Source: an uncultured Oscillospiraceae bacterium
GTDB lineage: Bacteria; Bacillota; Clostridia; Oscillospirales; Oscillospiraceae
Direction: 5' to 3'
NCBI GenBank assembly: GCA_900751035.1
Contig: CAADSF010000302.1
Coordinates: 1-6,468 of the forward strand
Length of the DNA: 6,468 nt
Below the pieces are notes generated by a model. The model did no database searches and was not told the DNA's origin. It saw only the letters and a program-made list of their open reading frames with translations. Positions 5,569 through 6,468 of this stretch are shown piece after piece. Numbering within the stretch: position 1 is the stretch's first letter; every line of letters begins with the position of its first letter. A program made the translations under genes and the position numbers.

Positions 5569-5597
5569 ATTATACCAGAGATTTTTCTCCGTGTCAA
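5569..5597 (-). promoter_or_regulatory. Sigma-A promoter of the rplU-prp-rpmA operon
   Basis: On the minus strand there is a perfect -35 TTGACA (5592-5597) and a perfect -10 TATAAT (5569-5574) separated by exactly 17 bp. The G just before the -10 gives GTATAAT. Transcription would start near 5562. This consensus strength fits a ribosomal protein operon. It begins only about 20 bp past the stop of the HD-domain gene. Confidence 0.92.
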
Positions 5598-5607
5598 ATA
5601 CTTTTTT

Positions 5608-5631
5608 GCGGAAAATCGCTTATTTTTCCGC
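5608..5631. repeat. Inverted repeat over the HD-gene stop codon
   Basis: GCGGAAAA (5608-5615) and TTTTCCGC (5624-5631) form an 8-bp stem with an 8-nt loop that includes the end of the HD-domain gene. On the minus strand it is followed by AAAAAA rather than a U tract, and on the plus strand the T run precedes it, so it is not a standard intrinsic terminator in either direction. It may protect the 3' end of the message or weakly separate the two units. Confidence 0.5.
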
Positions 5632-6186
5632 CGCTTTGATCTTTTCCTCCGTATCCTCGCGGATGGCCTCGCGCAGCTTCGTCAGATAGGGAGAAAACGC
5701 GACGGCGTCATAGGCGTATGTCCGGTTGAGGTCGTATTCCAGCGGCTCCCACGAGCGGATGTCGGATTCATTGTGCTGAATGACGGCTTCGAGCTTGTCC
5801 AGCGCCTTGCAGAGCTTTGCTTCGTCCGTCTGCAGCGCACCCATTTCCGTGTAGAGCGCGGCCAGCTCCGCATTGTACGGGGCCGGGAGCGACGCGACCC
5901 AGTCAAACAGCGCGGTGTCCTCCTTCTTTTCGTCCTTTGCGGACTTCAAGAACGTCGGGATATCGCCGGTGAAGCACTCGCCGAGGTCGTGAATCAGGCA
6001 CATTTTGATGACCTTGTCCATGTCGAGCGCAGGAAATTCGTCCTTCATGAAAAATGCCGTCAGCGCAAGGCGCCAGCTGTGCTCGGCGACGCTTTCGCGG
6101 CGGCCCTTGCTTGTCTCGCAGTGGCGCAGCTCGTCCTTGAGGCGCTCGGCAATATGTAAAACATCCAGTAATGCACGCACTTCCAT
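5620..6186 (-). CDS. HD-domain phosphohydrolase, HDDC2/YfbR-type
   Basis: A 188-residue HD-superfamily hydrolase. Members of this branch (Pfam HD_3) include 5'-deoxynucleotidases such as YfbR and human HDDC2, which hydrolyse nucleoside monophosphates. The metal-binding pattern is visible: H36 in SVAEHSWR, the H66-D67 pair in LIHDLGE with E70 nearby, and D130 in ALDKLEAVIQH. The overall layout, with RHCETSKGRRESVAEHSW at 21-38 and HDLGECFTGDIPTF at 66-79, is standard for the family, and the length is normal. The ATG at 6186 is preceded by AAGGAGA (6194-6200) at 7-nt spacing. It lies 20 nt after the radA stop on the same strand and is probably co-transcribed with it. The exact nucleotide substrate cannot be read from the sequence. 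Confidence 0.88.
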   Translation of the reverse strand: MEVRALLDVLHIAERLKDELRHCETSKGRRESVAEHSWRLALTAFFMKDEFPALDMDKVIKMCLIHDLGECFTGDIPTFLKSAKDEKKEDTALFDWVASLPAPYNAELAALYTEMGALQTDEAKLCKALDKLEAVIQHNESDIRSWEPLEYDLNRTYAYDAVAFSPYLTKLREAIREDTEEKIKAAEK

Positions 6187-6206
6187 CTCGATTTCTCCTT
6201 TTTGAT

Positions 6207-6468
6207 TTATGCCAGAACCAGTTGAATCGCTTCGCGGATATTGCGCACGCGCAGCAGCTCCATGCCGTCGGGCGCGGTGATATTGGCGGTTCCGTGTCGC
6301 GGGATGATGCAGGTCTTGAAGCCGGTACGGGAGGCTTCGGACAGGCGCTGCTGCAGACCCGTCACGGCGCGGATTTCCCCCGTCAGGCCGACCTCGCCGA
6401 TGGCGGCGGTCGCGGGGTCGATGGGCTTGTCGCGGAAGCTGGACGCGGCGGCCAGCACGAGGGCCAGA
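6207..6468 (-). CDS. radA: DNA repair protein RadA, C-terminal part (runs off the window)
   Basis: The open frame enters from the right edge and ends at TAA 6207-6209, giving about 86 residues. The sequence LALVLAAASSFRDKPIDPATAAIGEVGLTGEIRAV, then LSEASRTGFKTCIIPRHG, is the C-terminal Lon-protease-like (P-domain) region of RadA/Sms, a RecA-related helicase that processes branched recombination intermediates. The zinc finger, the ATPase core and the KNRFG motif would lie outside the window. The GTG at 6458 is only an internal codon, not the start, because family homology continues to the edge. The HD-domain gene follows after 20 nt. Identification is firm despite the short piece. Confidence 0.93.
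   Translation of the reverse strand, partial: LALVLAAASSFRDKPIDPATAAIGEVGLTGEIRAVTGLQQRLSEASRTGFKTCIIPRHGTANITAPDGMELLRVRNIREAIQLVLA

Noticed and set aside
5608..5631. Hairpin after the HD gene considered as an intrinsic terminator
   Set aside because: The stem is followed by an A run, not a U run, on the transcribed strand, so I listed it only as an inverted repeat.
1..6468. CRISPR arrays, rRNA genes, insertion-sequence terminal repeats, toxin-antitoxin pairs
   Set aside because: Scanning by eye found no regularly spaced repeats, no rRNA signatures, no transposase and no paired small genes; the only mobile-element trace is the truncated tyrosine recombinase.

Overview
The window reads as chromosomal DNA of a Gram-positive anaerobe in class Clostridia, probably from the Oscillospiraceae/Ruminococcaceae group. 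This taxon is inferred from three things: strong AGGAGG-type ribosome binding sites with consensus sigma-A promoters, the rplU-prp-rpmA-(x)-obg order typical of Firmicutes, and a C-terminal piece of the very large acyl-CoA dehydratase activase proteins common in these anaerobes. Base composition is moderately high in G+C. Nearly all housekeeping genes lie on the minus strand.

Right part (6468 down to 4559): the 3' end of radA (DNA repair) is followed 20 nt later by an HD-domain phosphohydrolase of the HDDC2/YfbR type. A consensus promoter and a roughly 80-nt leader then drive rplU (L21), prp (the cysteine protease that trims L27) and rpmA (L27). These three genes are packed with a 3-nt gap and an 8-nt overlap, and L27 carries the N-terminal extension that Prp removes. 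A strong intrinsic terminator closes this unit.

Middle (4499 down to 2609): an unrecognised 197-residue protein, possibly of ADP-ribosyltransferase-like fold, overlaps the start of obg by 11 nt. Obg is a complete ribosome-assembly GTPase, followed directly by a terminator hairpin. The terminator after rpmA lies only a few bases before the ribosome binding site of the unknown gene, so the unknown gene-obg pair probably depends on read-through or on a promoter inside rpmA.

Left part (2436 down to 6): a tRNA-Thr(GGU) gene has its own consensus promoter and an intrinsic terminator. On the opposite strand, about 110 bp from its 3' end, lies a tyrosine recombinase that keeps all catalytic residues but has lost its N-terminal domains. 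Its broken 5' end abuts the broken 5' end of a large dehydratase-activase gene on the minus strand. The junction, near 1150-1160, removed the start of both genes. This looks like the scar of an integrated element at a tRNA, largely deleted, or else an assembly chimera. The dehydratase remnant overlaps by 4 nt with a divergent PlsY-like membrane acyltransferase gene that ends at the window edge.

I see no CRISPR array, rRNA, toxin-antitoxin pair or clear new defence system. The most interesting items are the double-truncation junction beside the tRNA, the unknown gene coupled to obg, and the PlsY-like/dehydratase-activase pair.
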